Assembly: GCF_051014685.1 (NCBI RefSeq) | Contig: NW_027478419.1 | Span: forward strand, 1,364,001-1,428,000 | Reading direction: 5' to 3' | Origin: Ptiloglossa arizonensis | Lineage: Eukaryota > Arthropoda > Insecta > Hymenoptera > Colletidae | Length of the DNA stretch: 64,000 nucleotides | Part shown: positions 47,901 through 61,050 of the stretch, piece by piece | How positions within the stretch are numbered: position 1 is the stretch's first letter | Layout: every line of letters begins with the position of its first letter | The notes under the pieces: generated by a model | The model's database searches: none | Told to the model about the DNA's origin: nothing | The model's input: the letters and a program-made list of their open reading frames with translations, nothing else | Position numbers and translations under genes: made by a program

Positions 47901-50900
47901 CCTGAAAGTAGAAACTCGCCCGATTACAACGGTATGCGTACTTTTCCCCTAGGCCGCTCTAGTTACTCGTTTCGAGCATCAGAGCTGCGAAAATTTTGAG
48001 TTTCTCGAGCGTTTCTTATCTCCAAACTGCCATATCTCGCGAACGGATTGACCGATCCGCAAAATTTCTGTTGCATCTGAAAGTAGAAACTCGCCCGATT
48101 ACAACGGTATGCGCACTTTTCCCCGAGGCCTTTCTAGTTATTCGTGTCGAGCATCAGAACTGCGAAAATTTTGAGTTTCTCAAGCGTTTCTTACCTCCAA
48201 ACTGCCATATCTCGCGAACGGATTCACCAATCTGCAAAATTTCTGTTGCATCTGAAAATAGAAACTCGCCCGATTACAACGGTATGCGTACTTTTCCCCT
48301 AGGCCGCTCTAGTTACTCGTTTCGAGCATCAGAGCTGCGAAAATTTTGAGTTTGTCGAGCGTTTCTTATCTCCAAACTGCCATATCTCGCGAACGGATTG
48401 ATCAATCCGCAAAATTTCTGTTGCATCTGAAAGTAGAAACTCGCCCGATTACAACGGTATGCGCACTTTTCCCTTAGGCCGTTCTAGTTATTCGTGTCGA
48501 GCATCAGAACTGCGAAAATTTTGAGTTTCTCAAGCGTTTCTTACCTCCAAACTGCCATATCTCGCGAACGCATTGACCAATCCGCAAAATTTCTGTTGCA
48601 TCTGAAAGTAGAAACTCGCCCGATTACAACGGTATGCGTACTTCTCCCCTAGGCCGTTCTAGTCAGTCGTTTCGAGCATCAGAACTGCGAAAATTTTGAG
48701 TACCTCAAGCGTTTCTTTCCTCCAAACTGCCACATCTCGCGAACGGATTGACCAATCCGCAAAATTTCTGTTGCATCTGAAAGTAGAAACTCGCCCGATT
48801 ACAACGGTATGTGTAGTTTTCCCCTAGGCCGTTCCAGTTATTCGTTTCGAGCATCAGAACTGCGCAAATCTTGAGTTTCTCAAGCGTTTCTTACCTCCAA
48901 ACTGCCATATCTTGCGAACGGATTGACCAATCCGCAATATTTCTGTTGCATCTGAACGTACAAACTCGCCCGATACAACGGTATGTGTAGTTTTCCCCTA
49001 GGCCGTTCTAGTTATTCGTGTCGAGCATCAGAACTGCGAAAATTTTGAGTTTCTCAAGCGTTTCTTACCTCCAAACTGCCATATCTCGCGAACGGATTCA
49101 CCAATCCGCAAAATTTCTGTTGCACCTGAAAGTAGAAACTCGCCCGATTACAACGGTATGCGTACTTTTCCCCTAGGCCGCTCTAGTTACTCGTTTCGAG
49201 CATCAGAGCTGCGAAAATTTTGAGTTTCTCGAGCGTTTCTTATCTCCAAACTGCCATATCTCGCGAACGGATTGACCGATCCGCAAAATTTCTGTTGCAT
49301 CTGAAAGTAGAAACTCGCCCGATTACAACGGTATGCGCACTTTTCCCCTAGGCCGTTCTAGTTATTCGTTTCGAGCATCAGAACTGCGCAAATCTTGAGT
49401 TTCTCAAGCGTTTCTTACCTCCTAACTGCCATATCTTGCGAACGGATTGACCAATCCGCAATATTTCTGTTGCATCTGAACGTACAAACTCGCCCGATAC
49501 AACGGTATGTGTAGTTTTCCCCTAGGCCGTTCTAGTTATTCGTGTCGAGCATCAGAACTGCGAAAATTTTGAGTTTCTCAAGCGTTTCTTACCTCCAAAC
49601 TGCCATATCTCGCGAACGGATTCACCAATCCGCAAAATTTCTGTTGCACCTGAAAGTAGAAACTCGCCCGATTACAACGGTATGCGTACTTTTCCCCTAG
49701 GCCGCTCTAGTTACTCGTTTCGAGCATCAGAGCTGCGAAAATTTTGAGTTTCTCGAGCGTTTCTTATCTCCAAACTGCCATATCTCGCGAACGGATTGAC
49801 CGATCCGCAAAATTTCTGTTGCATCTGAAAGTAGAAACTCGCCCGATTACAACGGTATGCGCACTTTTCCCCGAGGCCTTTCTAGTTATTCGTGACGAGC
49901 ATCAGAACTGCGAAAATTTTGAGTTTCTCAAGCGTTTCTTACCTCCAAATTGCCATATCTCGCGAACGGATTCACCAATCCGCAAAATTTCTGTTGCATC
50001 TGAAAATAGAAACTCGCCCGATTACAACGGTATGCGTACTTTTCCCCTAGGCCGCTCTAGTTACTCGTTTCGAGCATCAGAGCTGCGAAAATTTTGAGTT
50101 TGTCGAGCGTTTCTTATCTCCAAACTGCCATATCTCGCGAACGGATTGATCAATCCGCAAAATTTCTGTTGCATCTGAAAGTAGAAACTCGCCCGATTAC
50201 AACGGTATGCGCACTTTTCCCCTAGGCCGTTCTAGTCATTCGTTTCGAGCATCAGAACTGCGAAAATTTGGAGTTTCTCAAGCGTTTCTTACCTCCAAAC
50301 TGCCACATCTCGCAAACGGATTGACCAATCCGCAAAATTTCTGTTGCATCTGAAAGTAGAAACTCGCCCGATTACAACGGTATGCGTACTTTTCCCCTAG
50401 GCCGCTCTAGTTACTCGTTTCGAACATCAGAGCTGCGAAAATTTTGAGTTTCTCGAGCGTTTCTTATCTCCAAACTGCCATATCTCGCGAACGGATTGAC
50501 CGATCCGCAAAATTTCTGTTGCATCTGAAAGTAGAAACTCGCCCGATTACAACGGTATGCGCACTTTTCCCCTAGGCCGTTCTAGTTATTCGTTTCGAGC
50601 ATCAGAACTGCGCAAATCTTGAGTTTCTCAAGCGTTTCTTACCTCCAAACTGCCATATCTTGCGAACGGATTGACCAATCCGCAATATTTCTGTTGCATC
50701 TGAACGTACAAACTCGCCCGATACAACGGTATGTGTAGTTTTCCCCTAGGCCGTTCTAGTTATTCGTGTCGAGCATCAGAACTGCGAAAATTTTGAGTTT
50801 CTCAAGCGTTTCTTACCTCCAAACTGCCATATCTCGCGAACGGATTCACCAATCCGCAAAATTTCTGTTGCACCTGAAAGTAGAAACTCGCCCGATTACA

Positions 50901-52472
50901 ACGGTATGCGTACTTTTCCCCTAGGCCGCTCTAGTTACTCGTTTCGAGCATCAGAGCTGCGAAAATTTTGAGTTTCTCGAGCGTTTCTTATCTCCAAACT
51001 GCCATATCTCGCGAACGGATTGACCGATCCGCAAAATTTCTGTTGCATCTGAAAGTAGAAACTCGCCCGATTACAACGGTATGCGCACTTTTCCCCGAGG
51101 CCTTTCTAGTTATTCGTGTCGAGCATCAGAACTGCGAAAATTTTGAGTTTCTCAAGCGTTTCTTACCTCCAAACTGCCATATCTCGCGAACGGATTCACC
51201 AATCTGCAAAATTTCTGTTGCATCTGAAAATAGAAACTCGCCCGATTACAACGGTATGCGTACTTTTCCCCTAGGCCGCTCTAGTTACTCGTTTCGAGCA
51301 TCAGAGCTGCGAAAATTTTGAGTTTGTCGAGCGTTTCTTATCTCCAAACTGCCATATCTCGCGAACGGATTGATCAATCCGCAAAATTTCTGTTGCATCT
51401 GAAAGTAGAAACTCGCCCGATTACAACGGTATGCGCACTTTTCCCTTAGGCCGTTCTAGTTATTCGTGTCGAGCATCAGAACTGCGAAAATTTTGAGTTT
51501 CTCAAGCGTTTCTTACCTCCAAACTGCCATATCTCGCGAACGCATTGACCAATCCGCAAAATTTCTGTTGCATCTGAAAGTAGAAACTCGCCCGATTACA
51601 ACGGTATGCGTACTTCTCCCCTAGGCCGTTCTAGTCAGTCGTTTCGAGCATCAGAACTGCGAAAATTTTGAGTATCTCAAGCGTTTCTTTCCTCCAAACT
51701 GCCACATCTCGCGAACGGATTGACCAATCCGCAAAATTTCTGTTGCATCTGAAAGTAGAAACTCGCCCGATTACAACGGTATGTGTAGTTTTCCCCTAGG
51801 CCGTTCCAGTTATTCGTTTCGAGCATCAGAACTGCGCAAATCTTGAGTTTCTCAAGCGTTTCTTACCTCCAAACTGCCATATCTTGCGAACGGATTGACC
51901 AATCCGCAATATTTCTGTTGCATCTGAACGTACAAACTCGCCCGATACAACGGTATGTGTAGTTTTCCCCTAGGCCGTTCTAGTTATTCGTGTCGAGCAT
52001 CAGAACTGCGAAAATTTTGAGTTTCTCAAGCGTTTCTTACCTCCAAACTGCCATATCTCGCGAACGGATTCACCAATCCGCAAAATTTCTGTTGCACCTG
52101 AAAGTAGAAACTCGCCCGATTACAACGGTATGCGTACTTTTCCCCTAGGCCGCTCTAGTTACTCGTTTCGAGCATCAGAGCTGCGAAAATTTTGAGTTTC
52201 TCGAGCGTTTCTTATCTCCAAACTGCCATATCTCGCGAACGGATTGACCGATCCGCAAAATTTCTGTTGCATCTGAAAGTAGAAACTCGCCCGATTACAA
52301 CGGTATGCGCACTTTTCCCCTAGGCCGTTCTAGTTATTCGTTTCGAGCATCAGAACTGCGCAAATCTTGAGTTTCTCAAGCGTTTCTTACCTCCAAACTG
52401 CCATATCTTGCGAACGGATTGACCAATCCGCAATATTTCTGTTGCATCTGAACGTACAAACTCGCCCGATAC
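44251..52472. repeat. Nine 174-bp marker monomers, copy 2
   Basis: The GATAC deletion starts at 44,251, 45,475, 45,999, 47,748, 48,972, 49,496, 50,720, 51,944 and 52,468, each exactly 17,316 bp from its partner in copy 1. Confidence 0.95.
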
Positions 52473-52999
52473 AACGGTATGTGTAGTTTTCCCCTAGGCC
52501 GTTCTAGTTATTCGTGTCGAGCATCAGAACTGCGAAAATTTTGAGTTTCTCAAGCGTTTCTTACCTCCAAACTGCCATATCTCGCGAACGGATTCACCAA
52601 TCCGCAAAATTTCTGTTGCACCTGAAAGTAGAAACTCGCCCGATTACAACGGTATGCGTACTTTTCCCCTAGGCCGCTCTAGTTACTCGTTTCGAGCATC
52701 AGAGCTGCGAAAATTTTGAGTTTCTCGAGCGTTTCTTATCTCCAAACTGCCATATCTCGCGAACGGATTGACCGATCCGCAAAATTTCTGTTGCATCTGA
52801 AAGTAGAAACTCGCCCGATTACAACGGTATGCGCACTTTTCCCCGAGGCCTTTCTAGTTATTCGTGACGAGCATCAGAACTGCGAAAATTTTGAGTTTCT
52901 CAAGCGTTTCTTACCTCCAAACTGCCATATCTCGCGAACGGATTCACCAATCCGCAAAATTTCTGTTGCATCTGAAAATAGAAACTCGCCCGATTACAA
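44902..52999. repeat. E-type segment, copy 2
   Basis: Dimer markers CCCCGAGGCCTTTC recur near 44,626, 46,374, 48,123, 49,871, 51,095 and 52,843, with the same 1,748/1,749/1,748/1,224/1,748 spacing as copy 1. The 17-monomer units lie at 47,216-50,187 and 50,188-53,159. Confidence 0.9.
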
Positions 53000-53159
53000 C
53001 GGTATGCGTACTTTTCCCCTAGGCCGCTCTAGTTACTCGTTTCGAGCATCAGAGCTGCGAAAATTTTGAGTTTGTCGAGCGTTTCTTATCTCCAAACTGC
53101 CATATCTCGCGAACGGATTGATCAATCCGCAAAATTTCTGTTGCATCTGAAAGTAGAAA
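50188..53159. repeat. 17-monomer higher-order repeat, complete unit crossing the end of copy 2
   Basis: Repeats 47,216-50,187 at 2,972 bp and runs 160 bp beyond the end of super-unit copy 2. It keeps CCAAACTGCC near 52,918, where some sister dimers have CCAAATTGCC. Confidence 0.85.
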
Positions 53160-54164
53160 CTCGCCCGATTACAACCGTATGCGCACTTTTCCCTTAGGCC
53201 GTTCTAGTTATTCGTGTCGAGCATCAGAACTGCGAAAATTTTGAGTTTCTCAAGCGTTTCTTACCTCCAAACTGTCATATCTCGCGAACGCATTGACCAA
53301 TCCGCAAAATTTCTGTTGCATCTGAAAGTAGAAACTCGCCCGATTACAACGGTATGCGTACTTCTCCCCTAGGCCGTTCTAGTCAGTCGTTTCGAGCATC
53401 AGAACTGCGAAAATTTTGAGTATCTCAAGCGTTTCTTACCTCCAAACTGCCACATCTCGCGAACGGATTGACCAATCCGCAAAATTTCTGTTGCATCTGA
53501 AAGTAGAAACTAGCCCGATTACAACGGTATGTGTAGTTTTCCCCTAGGCCGTTCCAGTTATTCGTTTCGAGCATCAGAACTGCGAAAATTTTGAGTTTCT
53601 CAAGCGTTTCTTACATCCAAACTGCCATATCTCGCGAACGGATTGATCAATCCGCAAAATTTCTGTTGCATCTGAAAGTAGAAACTCGCCCGATTACAAC
53701 GGTATGCGCACTTTTCCCTTAGGCCGTTCTAGTTATTCGTGTCGAGCATCAGAACTGCGAAAATTTTGAGTTTCTCAAGCGTTTCTTACCTCCAAACTGC
53801 CATATCTCGCGAACGCATTGACCAATCCGCAAAATTTCTGTTGCATCTGAAAGTAGAAACTCGCCCGATTACAACGGTATGCGTACTTCTCCCCTAGGCC
53901 GTTCTAGTCAGTCGTTTCGAGCATCAGAACTGCGAAAATTTTGAGTATCTCAAGCGTTTCTTACCTCCAAACTGCCACATCTCGCGAACGGATTGACCAA
54001 TCCGCAAAATTTCTGTTGCATCTGAAAGTAGAAACTAGCCCGATTACAACGGTGTGTGTAGTTTTCCCCTAGGCCGTTCCAGTTATTCGTTTCGAGCATC
54101 AGAACTGCGAAAATTTTGAGTTTCTCAAGCGTTTCTTACATCCAAACTGCCATATCTCGCGAAC
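53115..54164. repeat. 3-monomer (525 bp) tandem duplication
   Basis: AAACTAGCCCG occurs at 53,511 and 54,036, and GAGTATCTC near 53,419 and 53,944. The dyad variants TTGATC and CGCATTGACC also repeat at 525 bp. A few substitutions separate the copies (ACAACCGTATG at 53,173, ACTGTCATATC near 53,273, GGTGTGTG near 54,052). The limits are approximate. Confidence 0.8.
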
Positions 54165-56099
54165 GGATTGACCGATCCGCAAAATTTCTGTTGCATCTGA
54201 AAGTAGAAACTCGCCCGATTACAACGGTATGCGTACTTTTCCCCTAGGCCGCTCTAGTTACTCGTTTCGAGCATCAGAGCTGCGAAAATTTTGAGTTTGT
54301 CGAGCGTTTCATATCTCCAAACTGCCATATCTCGCGAACGGATTGATCAATCCGCAAAATTTCTGTTGCATCTGAAAGTAGAAACTCGCCCGATTACAAC
54401 GGTATGCGCACTTTTCCCTTAGGCCGTTCTAGTTATTCGTGTCGAGCATAAGAACTGCGAAAATTTTGAGTTTCTCAAGCGTTTCTTACCTCCAAACTGC
54501 CACATCTCGCGAACGGATTGACCAATCCGCAAAATTTCTGTTGCATCTGCAAGTAGAAACTCGCCCGATTACAACGGTATGCGTACTTTTCCCCTAGGCA
54601 GTTCTAGTTATTCGTTTCGAGCATCAGAACTGCGCAAATTTTGAGTTTCTCAAGCGTTTCTTACATCCAAACTTCCATATCTCGCGAACGGATCGATCAA
54701 TCCGCAAAATTTCTGTTGCTTCTGAAAGTAGAAGCTCGCCCGATTACAACGGTATGCGCACTTTTCCCCTAGGCCGTTCTAGTCATTCGTTTCGAGCATC
54801 AGATCTGCGCAAATTTTGAGTTTCTCAAGCGTTTCTTACCTCCAAACTGCCATATCTCGCGAACGGATTGACCAACCCTCAAAATTTCTGTTGCATCTGA
54901 AAGTAGAAACTCGCCCGATTACAACGGTATGCGTACTTTTCCCCTAGGCCGTTCTGGTTATTCGTTTCGAGCATCAGAACTGCGAAAATTTGGAGTTTCT
55001 CAAGCGTTTCTTACCTCCAAACTGCCACATCTCGCAAACGGATTGACCAATCCGCAAAATTTCTGTTGCATCTGAAAGTAGAAACTCGCCCGATTACAAC
55101 GGTATGCGTACTTTTCCCCTAGGCCGCTCTAGTTACTCGTTTCGAGCATCAGAGCTGCGAAAATTTTGAGTTTCTCGAGCGTTTCTTATCTCCAAACTGC
55201 CATATCTCGCGAACGGATTGACCGATCCGCAAAATTTCTGTTGCATCTGAAAGTAGAAACTCGCCCGATTACAACGGTATGCGCACTTTTCCCCGAGGCC
55301 GTTCTAGTTATTCGTGTCGAGCATCAGAACTGCGAAAATTTTGAGTTTCTCAAGCGTTTCTTACCTCCAAACTGCCATATCTCGCGAACGGATTGACAAA
55401 TCCGCAATATTTCTGCTGCATCTGAAAGTAGAAACTCGCCCGATTACAACGGTATGCGCACTTTTCCCCTAGGCCGTTCTAGTTATTCGTGTCGAGCATC
55501 AGAACTGCGAAAATTTTGAGTTTCTCAAGCGTTTCTTACCTCCAAACTGCCATATCTCGCGAACGGATTCACCAATCCGCAAAATTTCTGTTGCATCTGA
55601 AAATAGAAACTCGCCCGATTACAACGGTATGCGTACTTTTCCCCTAGGCCGCTCTAGTTACTCGTTTCGAGCATCAGAGCTGCGAAAATTTTGAGTTTGT
55701 CGAGCGTTTCTTATCTCCAAACTGCCATATCTCGCGAACGGATTGATCAATCCGCAAAATTTCTGTTGCATCTGAAAGTAGAAACTCGCCCGATTACAAC
55801 GGTATGCGCACTTTTCCCTTAGGCCGTTCTAGTTATTCGTGTCGAGCATCAGAACTGCGAAAATTTTGAGTTTCTCAAGCGTTTCTTACCTCCAAACTGC
55901 CATATCTCGCGAACGCATTGACCAATCCGCAAAATTTCTGTTGCATCTGAAAGTAGAAACTCGCCCGATTACAACGGTATGCGTACTTCTCCCCTAGGCC
56001 GTTCTAGTCAGTCGTTTCGAGCATCAGAACTTCGAAAATTTTGAGTTTCTCAAGCGTTTCTTACCTCCAAACTGCCACATCTCGCGAACGGATTGACCA

Positions 56100-58810
56100 A
56101 TCCGCAAAATTTCTGTTGTATCTGAAAGTACAAACTCGCCCGATTACAACGGTATGTGTAGTTTTCCCCTAGGCCGTTCCAGTTATTCGTTTCGAGCATC
56201 AGAACTGCGAAAATTTTGAGTTTCTCAAGCGTTTCTTACATCCAAACTGCCATATCTCGCGAACGGTTTCACCAATCCGCAAAATTTCTGTTGCATCTGA
56301 AAGTAGAAACTCGCCCGATTACAACGGTATGTGTAGTTTTCCCCTAGGCCGTTCCAGTTATTCGTTTCGAGCATCAGAACTGCGAAAATTTTGAGTTTCT
56401 CAAGCGTTTCTTACATCCAAACTGCCATATCTCGCGAACGGAATGACCGATCCGCAAAATTTCTGTTGCATCTGAAAGTAGAAACTCGCCCGATTACAAC
56501 GGTATGCGTACTTTTCCCCTAGGCCTCTCTAGTTACTCGTTTCGAGCATCAGAGCTGCGAAAATTTTGAGTTTGTCGAGCGTTTCTTATCTCCAAACTGC
56601 CATATCTCGCGAACGGATTGATCAATCCGCAAAATTTCTGTTGCATCTGAAAGTAGAAACTCGCCCGATTACAACGGTATGCGCACTTTTCCCTTAGGCC
56701 GTTCTAGTTATTCGTGTCGAGCATAAGAACTGCGAAAATTTTGAGTTTCTCAAGCGTTTCTTACCTCCAAACTGCCATATCTCGCGAACGGATTGAACAA
56801 TCCGCAAAATTTCTGTTGCATCTGCAAGTAGAAACTCGCCCGATTACAACGGTATGCGTACTTTTCCCCTAGGCAGTTCTAATTATTCGTTTCGAGCATC
56901 AGAACTGCGCAAATTTTGAGTTTCTCAAGCGTTTCTAACATCCAAACTTCCATATCTCGCGAACGGATCGATCAATCCGCAAAATTTCTGTTGCTTCTGA
57001 AAGTAGAAGCTCGCCCGATTACAACGGTATGCGCACTTTTCCCCTAGGCCGTTCTAGTCATTCTTTTCGAGCATCAGATCTGCGCAAATTTTGAGTTTCT
57101 CAAGCGTTTCTTACCTCCAAACTGCCATATCTCGCGAACGGATTGACCAACCCGCAAAATTTCTGTTGCATCTGAAAGTAGAAACTCGCCCGATTACAAC
57201 GGTATGCGTACTTTTCCCCTAGGCCGTTCTGGTTATTCGTTTCGAGCATCAGAACTGCGAAAATTTGGAGTTTCTCAAGCGTTTCTTACCTCCAAACTGC
57301 CACATCTCGCAAACGGATTGACCAATCCGCAAAATTTCTGTTGTATCTGAAAGTACAAACTCGCCCGATTACAACGGTATGTGTAGTTTTCCCCTAGGCC
57401 GTTCCAGTTATTCGTTTCGAGCATCAGAACTGCGAAAATTTTGAGTTTCTCAAGCGTTTCTTACATCCAAACTGCCATATCTCGCGAACGGTTTCACCAA
57501 TCCGCAAAATTTCTGTTGCATCTGAAAGTAGAAACTCGCCCGATTACAACTCTATGCGCACTTTTCCCCTAGGCCGTTCTAGTTATTCGTGTCGAGCATC
57601 AGAACTGCGAAAATTTTGAGTTTCTCAAGCGTTTCTTACCTCCAAACTGCCATATCTCGCGAACGGATTGACAAATCCGCAATATTTCTGTTGCATCTGA
57701 AAGTAGAAACTCGCCCGATTACAACGGTATGCGCACTTTTCCCCTAGGCCGTTCTAGTTATTCGTGTCGAGCATCAGAACTGCGAAAATTTTGAGTTTCT
57801 CAAGCGTTTCTTACCTCCAAACTGCCATATCTCGCGAACGGATTCACCAATCCGCAAAATTTCTGTTGCATCTGAAAGTAGAAACTCGCCCGATTACAAC
57901 GGTATGCGTACTTTTCCCCTAGGCCGCTCTAGTTACTCGTTTCGAGCATCAGAGCTGCGAAAATTTTGAGTTTGTCGAGCGTTTCTTATCTCCAAACTGC
58001 CATATCTCGCGAACGGATTGATCAATCCGCAAAATTTCTGTTGCATCTGAAAGTAGAAACTCGCCCGATTACAACGGTATGCGCACTTTTCCCTTAGGCC
58101 GTTCTAGTTATTCGTTTCGAGCATCAGAACTGCGCAAATTTTGAGTTTCTCAAGCGTTTCTTACATCCAAACTTCCATATCTCGCGAACGGATCGATCAA
58201 TCCGCAAAATTTCTGTTGCTTCTGAAAGTAGAAGCTCGCCCGATTACAACGGTATGCGCACTTTTCCCCTAGGCCTTTCTAGTCATTCGTTTCGAGCATC
58301 AGATCTGCGCAAATTTTGAGTTTCTCAAGCGTTTCTTACCTCCAAACTGCCATATCTCGCGAACGGATTGACCAACCCGCAAAATTTCTGTTGCATCTGA
58401 AAGTAGAAACTCGCCCGATTACAACGGTATGCGTACTTTTCCCCTAGGCCGTTCTGGTTATTCGTTTCGAGCATCAGAACTGCGAAAATTTTGAGTTTCT
58501 CAAGCGTTTCTTACCTCCAAACTGCCACATCTCGCAAACGGATTGACCAATCCGCAAAATTTCTGTTGTATCTGAAAGTACAAACTCGCCCGATTACAAC
58601 GGTATGTGTAGTTTTCCCCTAGGCCGTTCCAGTTATTCGTTTCGAGCATCAGAACTGCGAAAATTTTGAGTTTCTCAAGCGTTTCTTACATCCAAACTGC
58701 CATATCTCGCGAACGGTTTCACCAATCCGCAAAATTTCTGTTGCATCTGAAAGTAGAAACTCGCCCGATTACAACTCTATGCGCACTTTTCCCCTAGGCC
58801 GTTCTAGTTA
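56100..58810. repeat. 7-monomer (1,225 bp) period
   Basis: GAACGGTTTCACC occurs near 56,265, 57,490 and 58,715. TTGTATCTGAAAGTACAAAC recurs near 56,116, 57,341 and 58,566. TTGCTTCTGAAAGTAGAAGC occurs near 56,993 and 58,218, and ACAACTCTATGCG near 57,549 and 58,774. All are 1,225 bp apart. About four monomers in each unit match closely, while the intervening three vary. Confidence 0.85.
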
Positions 58811-58842
58811 TTCGTTTCGAGCATCAGAACTGCGCAAATCTT

Positions 58843-59016
58843 GAGTTTCTCAAGCGTTTCTTACCTCCAAACTGCCATATCTTGCGAACGGATTGACCAA
58901 TCCGCAATATTTCTGTTGCATCTGAAAGTACAAACTCGCCCGATACAACGGTATGTGTAGTTTTCCCCTAGGCCGTTCTAGTTATTCGTGTCGAGCATCA
59001 GAACTGCGAAAATTTT
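58843..59016. repeat. Isolated 174-bp marker monomer
   Basis: Carries ATCTTGCGAAC, CAATATTTC and the GATAC deletion at 58,942, but GAAAGTACAAAC instead of the GAACGTACAAAC seen in the other nineteen. It is a sister lineage or a partly converted copy. Confidence 0.92.
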
Positions 59017-60066
59017 GAGTTTCTCAAGCGTTTCTTACCTCCAAACTGCCATATCTCGCGAACGGATTCACCAATCCGCAAAATTTCTGTTGCATCTGAA
59101 AGTAGAAACTCGCCCGATTACAACGGTATGCGTACTTTTCCCCTAGGCCGCTCTAGTTACTCGTTTCGAGCATCAGAGCTGCGAAAATTTTGAGTTTCTC
59201 GAGCGTTTCTTATCTCCAAACTGCCATATCTCGCGAACGGATTGACCGATCCGCAAAATTTCTGTTGCATCTGAAAGTAGAAACTCGCCCGATTACAACG
59301 GTATGCGCACTTTTCCCCGCGGCCGTTCTAGTTATTCGTGTCGAGCATCAGAACTGCGAAAATTTTGAGTTTCTCAAGCGTTTCTTACCTCCAAACTGCC
59401 ATATCTCGCGAACGGATTGACAAATCCGCAATATTTCTGTTGCATCTGAAAGTAGAAACTCGCCCGATTACAACGGTATGCGCACTTTTCCCCTAGGCCG
59501 TTCTAGTTATTCGTGTCGAGCATCAGAACTGCGAAAATTTTGAGTTTCTCAAGCGTTTCTTACCTCCAAACTGCCATATCTCGCGAACGGATTCACCAAT
59601 CCGCAAAATTTCTGTTGCATCTGAAAATAGAAACTCGCCCGATTAAAACGGTATGCGTACTTTTCCCCTAGGCCGCTCTAGTTACTCGTTTCGAGCATCA
59701 GAGCAGCGAAAATTTTGAGTTTGTCGAGCGTTTCTTATCTCCAAACTGCCATATCTCGCGAACGGATTGATCAATCCGCAAAATTTCTGTTGCATCTGAA
59801 AGTAGAAACTCGCCCGATTACAACGGTATGCGCACTTTTCCCTTAGGCCGTTCTAGTTATTCGTGTCGAGCATCAGAACTGCGAAAATTTTGAGTTTCTC
59901 AAGCGTTTCTTACCTCCAAACTGCCATATCTCGCGAACGCATTGACCAATCCTCAAAATTTCTGTTGCATCTGAAAGTAGAAACTCGCCCGATTACAACG
60001 GTATGCGTACTTCTCCCCTAGGCCGTTCTAGTCAGTCGTTTCGAGCATCAGAACTGCGAAAATTTT

Positions 60067-60242
60067 GAGTTTCTCAAGCTTTTCTTACCTCCAGCCCTGC
60101 CACATCTCGCGAACGGATTGACCAATCCGCAAAATTTCTGTTGCATCTGAAAGTAGAAACTAGCCCGATTACAACGGTATGTGTAGTTTTCCCCTAGGCC
60201 GTTCCAGTTATTCGTTTCGAGCATCAGAACTGCGAAAATTTT
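60067..60242. repeat. 176-bp monomer with a small complex change
   Basis: CCTCCAAACTGCC is replaced by CCTCCAGCCCTGCC near 60,088-60,101, adding one base. It is the only unit longer than 175 bp in the window. Confidence 0.93.
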
Positions 60243-60350
60243 GAGTTTCTCAAGCGTTTCTTACATCCAAACTGCCATATCTCGCGAACGGATTGACCGA
60301 TCCGCAAAATTTCTGTTGCATCTGAAAGTAGAAACTCGCCCGATTACAAC

Positions 60351-61050
60351 GCTTTGCGCACTTTTCCCCTAGGCCGTTCTAGTTATTCGTGTCGAGCATC
60401 AGAACTGCGAAAATTTTGAGTTTCTCAAGCGTTTCTTACCTCCAAACTGCCATATCTCGCGAACGGAATCACCAATCCGCAAAATTTCTGTTGCATCTGA
60501 AAGTAGAAACTCGCCCGATTAAAACGGTATGCGCACTTTTCCCCTAGGCCGTTCTAGTTACTCGTTTCGAGCATCAGAGCTGCGAAAATTTTGAGTTCCT
60601 CAAGCGTTTCTTACCTCCAAACTGCCATATCTCGCGAACGGATGGATCAATCCGCAAAATTTCTGTTGCATCTGAAAGTAGAATCTCGCCCGATTACAAC
60701 GCTTTGCGCACTTTTCCCCTAGGCCGTTCTAGTTATTCGTGTCGAGCATCAGAACTGCGAAAATTTTGAGTTTCTCAAGCGTTTCTTACCTCCAAACTGC
60801 CATATCTCGCGAACGGAATCACCAATCCGCAAAATTTCTGTTGCATCTGAAAGTAGAAACTCGCCCGATTAAAACGGTATGCGCACTTTTCCCCTAGGCC
60901 GTTCTAGTTACTCGTTTCGAGCATCAGAGCTGCGAAAATTTTGAGTTCCTCAAGCGTTTCTTACCTCCAAACTGCCATATCTCGCGAACGGATGGATCAA
61001 TCCGCAAAATTTCTGTTGCATCTGAAAGTAGAAACTCGCCCGATTACAAC
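60351..61050. repeat. 2-monomer (350 bp) tandem duplication
   Basis: 60,351-60,700 and 60,701-61,050 match, both starting GCTTTGCGCAC and carrying GGAATCACC, GATTAAAACGG, GAGTTCCTC and GGATGGATC. One difference was noticed: GAATCTCG near 60,682 against GAAACTCG near 61,032. Confidence 0.9.

Larger units (their letters stand above)
35684..52999. repeat. Super-unit copy 2 (17,316 bp, 99 monomers)
   Basis: Same content and order as 18,368-35,683 at a constant offset of 17,316 bp, with four substitutions noticed by eye and no length difference. After 52,999 the sequence does not start a third copy. It continues as the natural extension of the 17-monomer unit. Confidence 0.96.

Noticed and set aside
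35684..52999. Super-unit copy 2 as pure assembly duplication
   Set aside because: Not excluded, but at least four internal substitutions and a proper chimeric junction, with both parent forms still present, favour a real duplication. Only raw reads can settle it.
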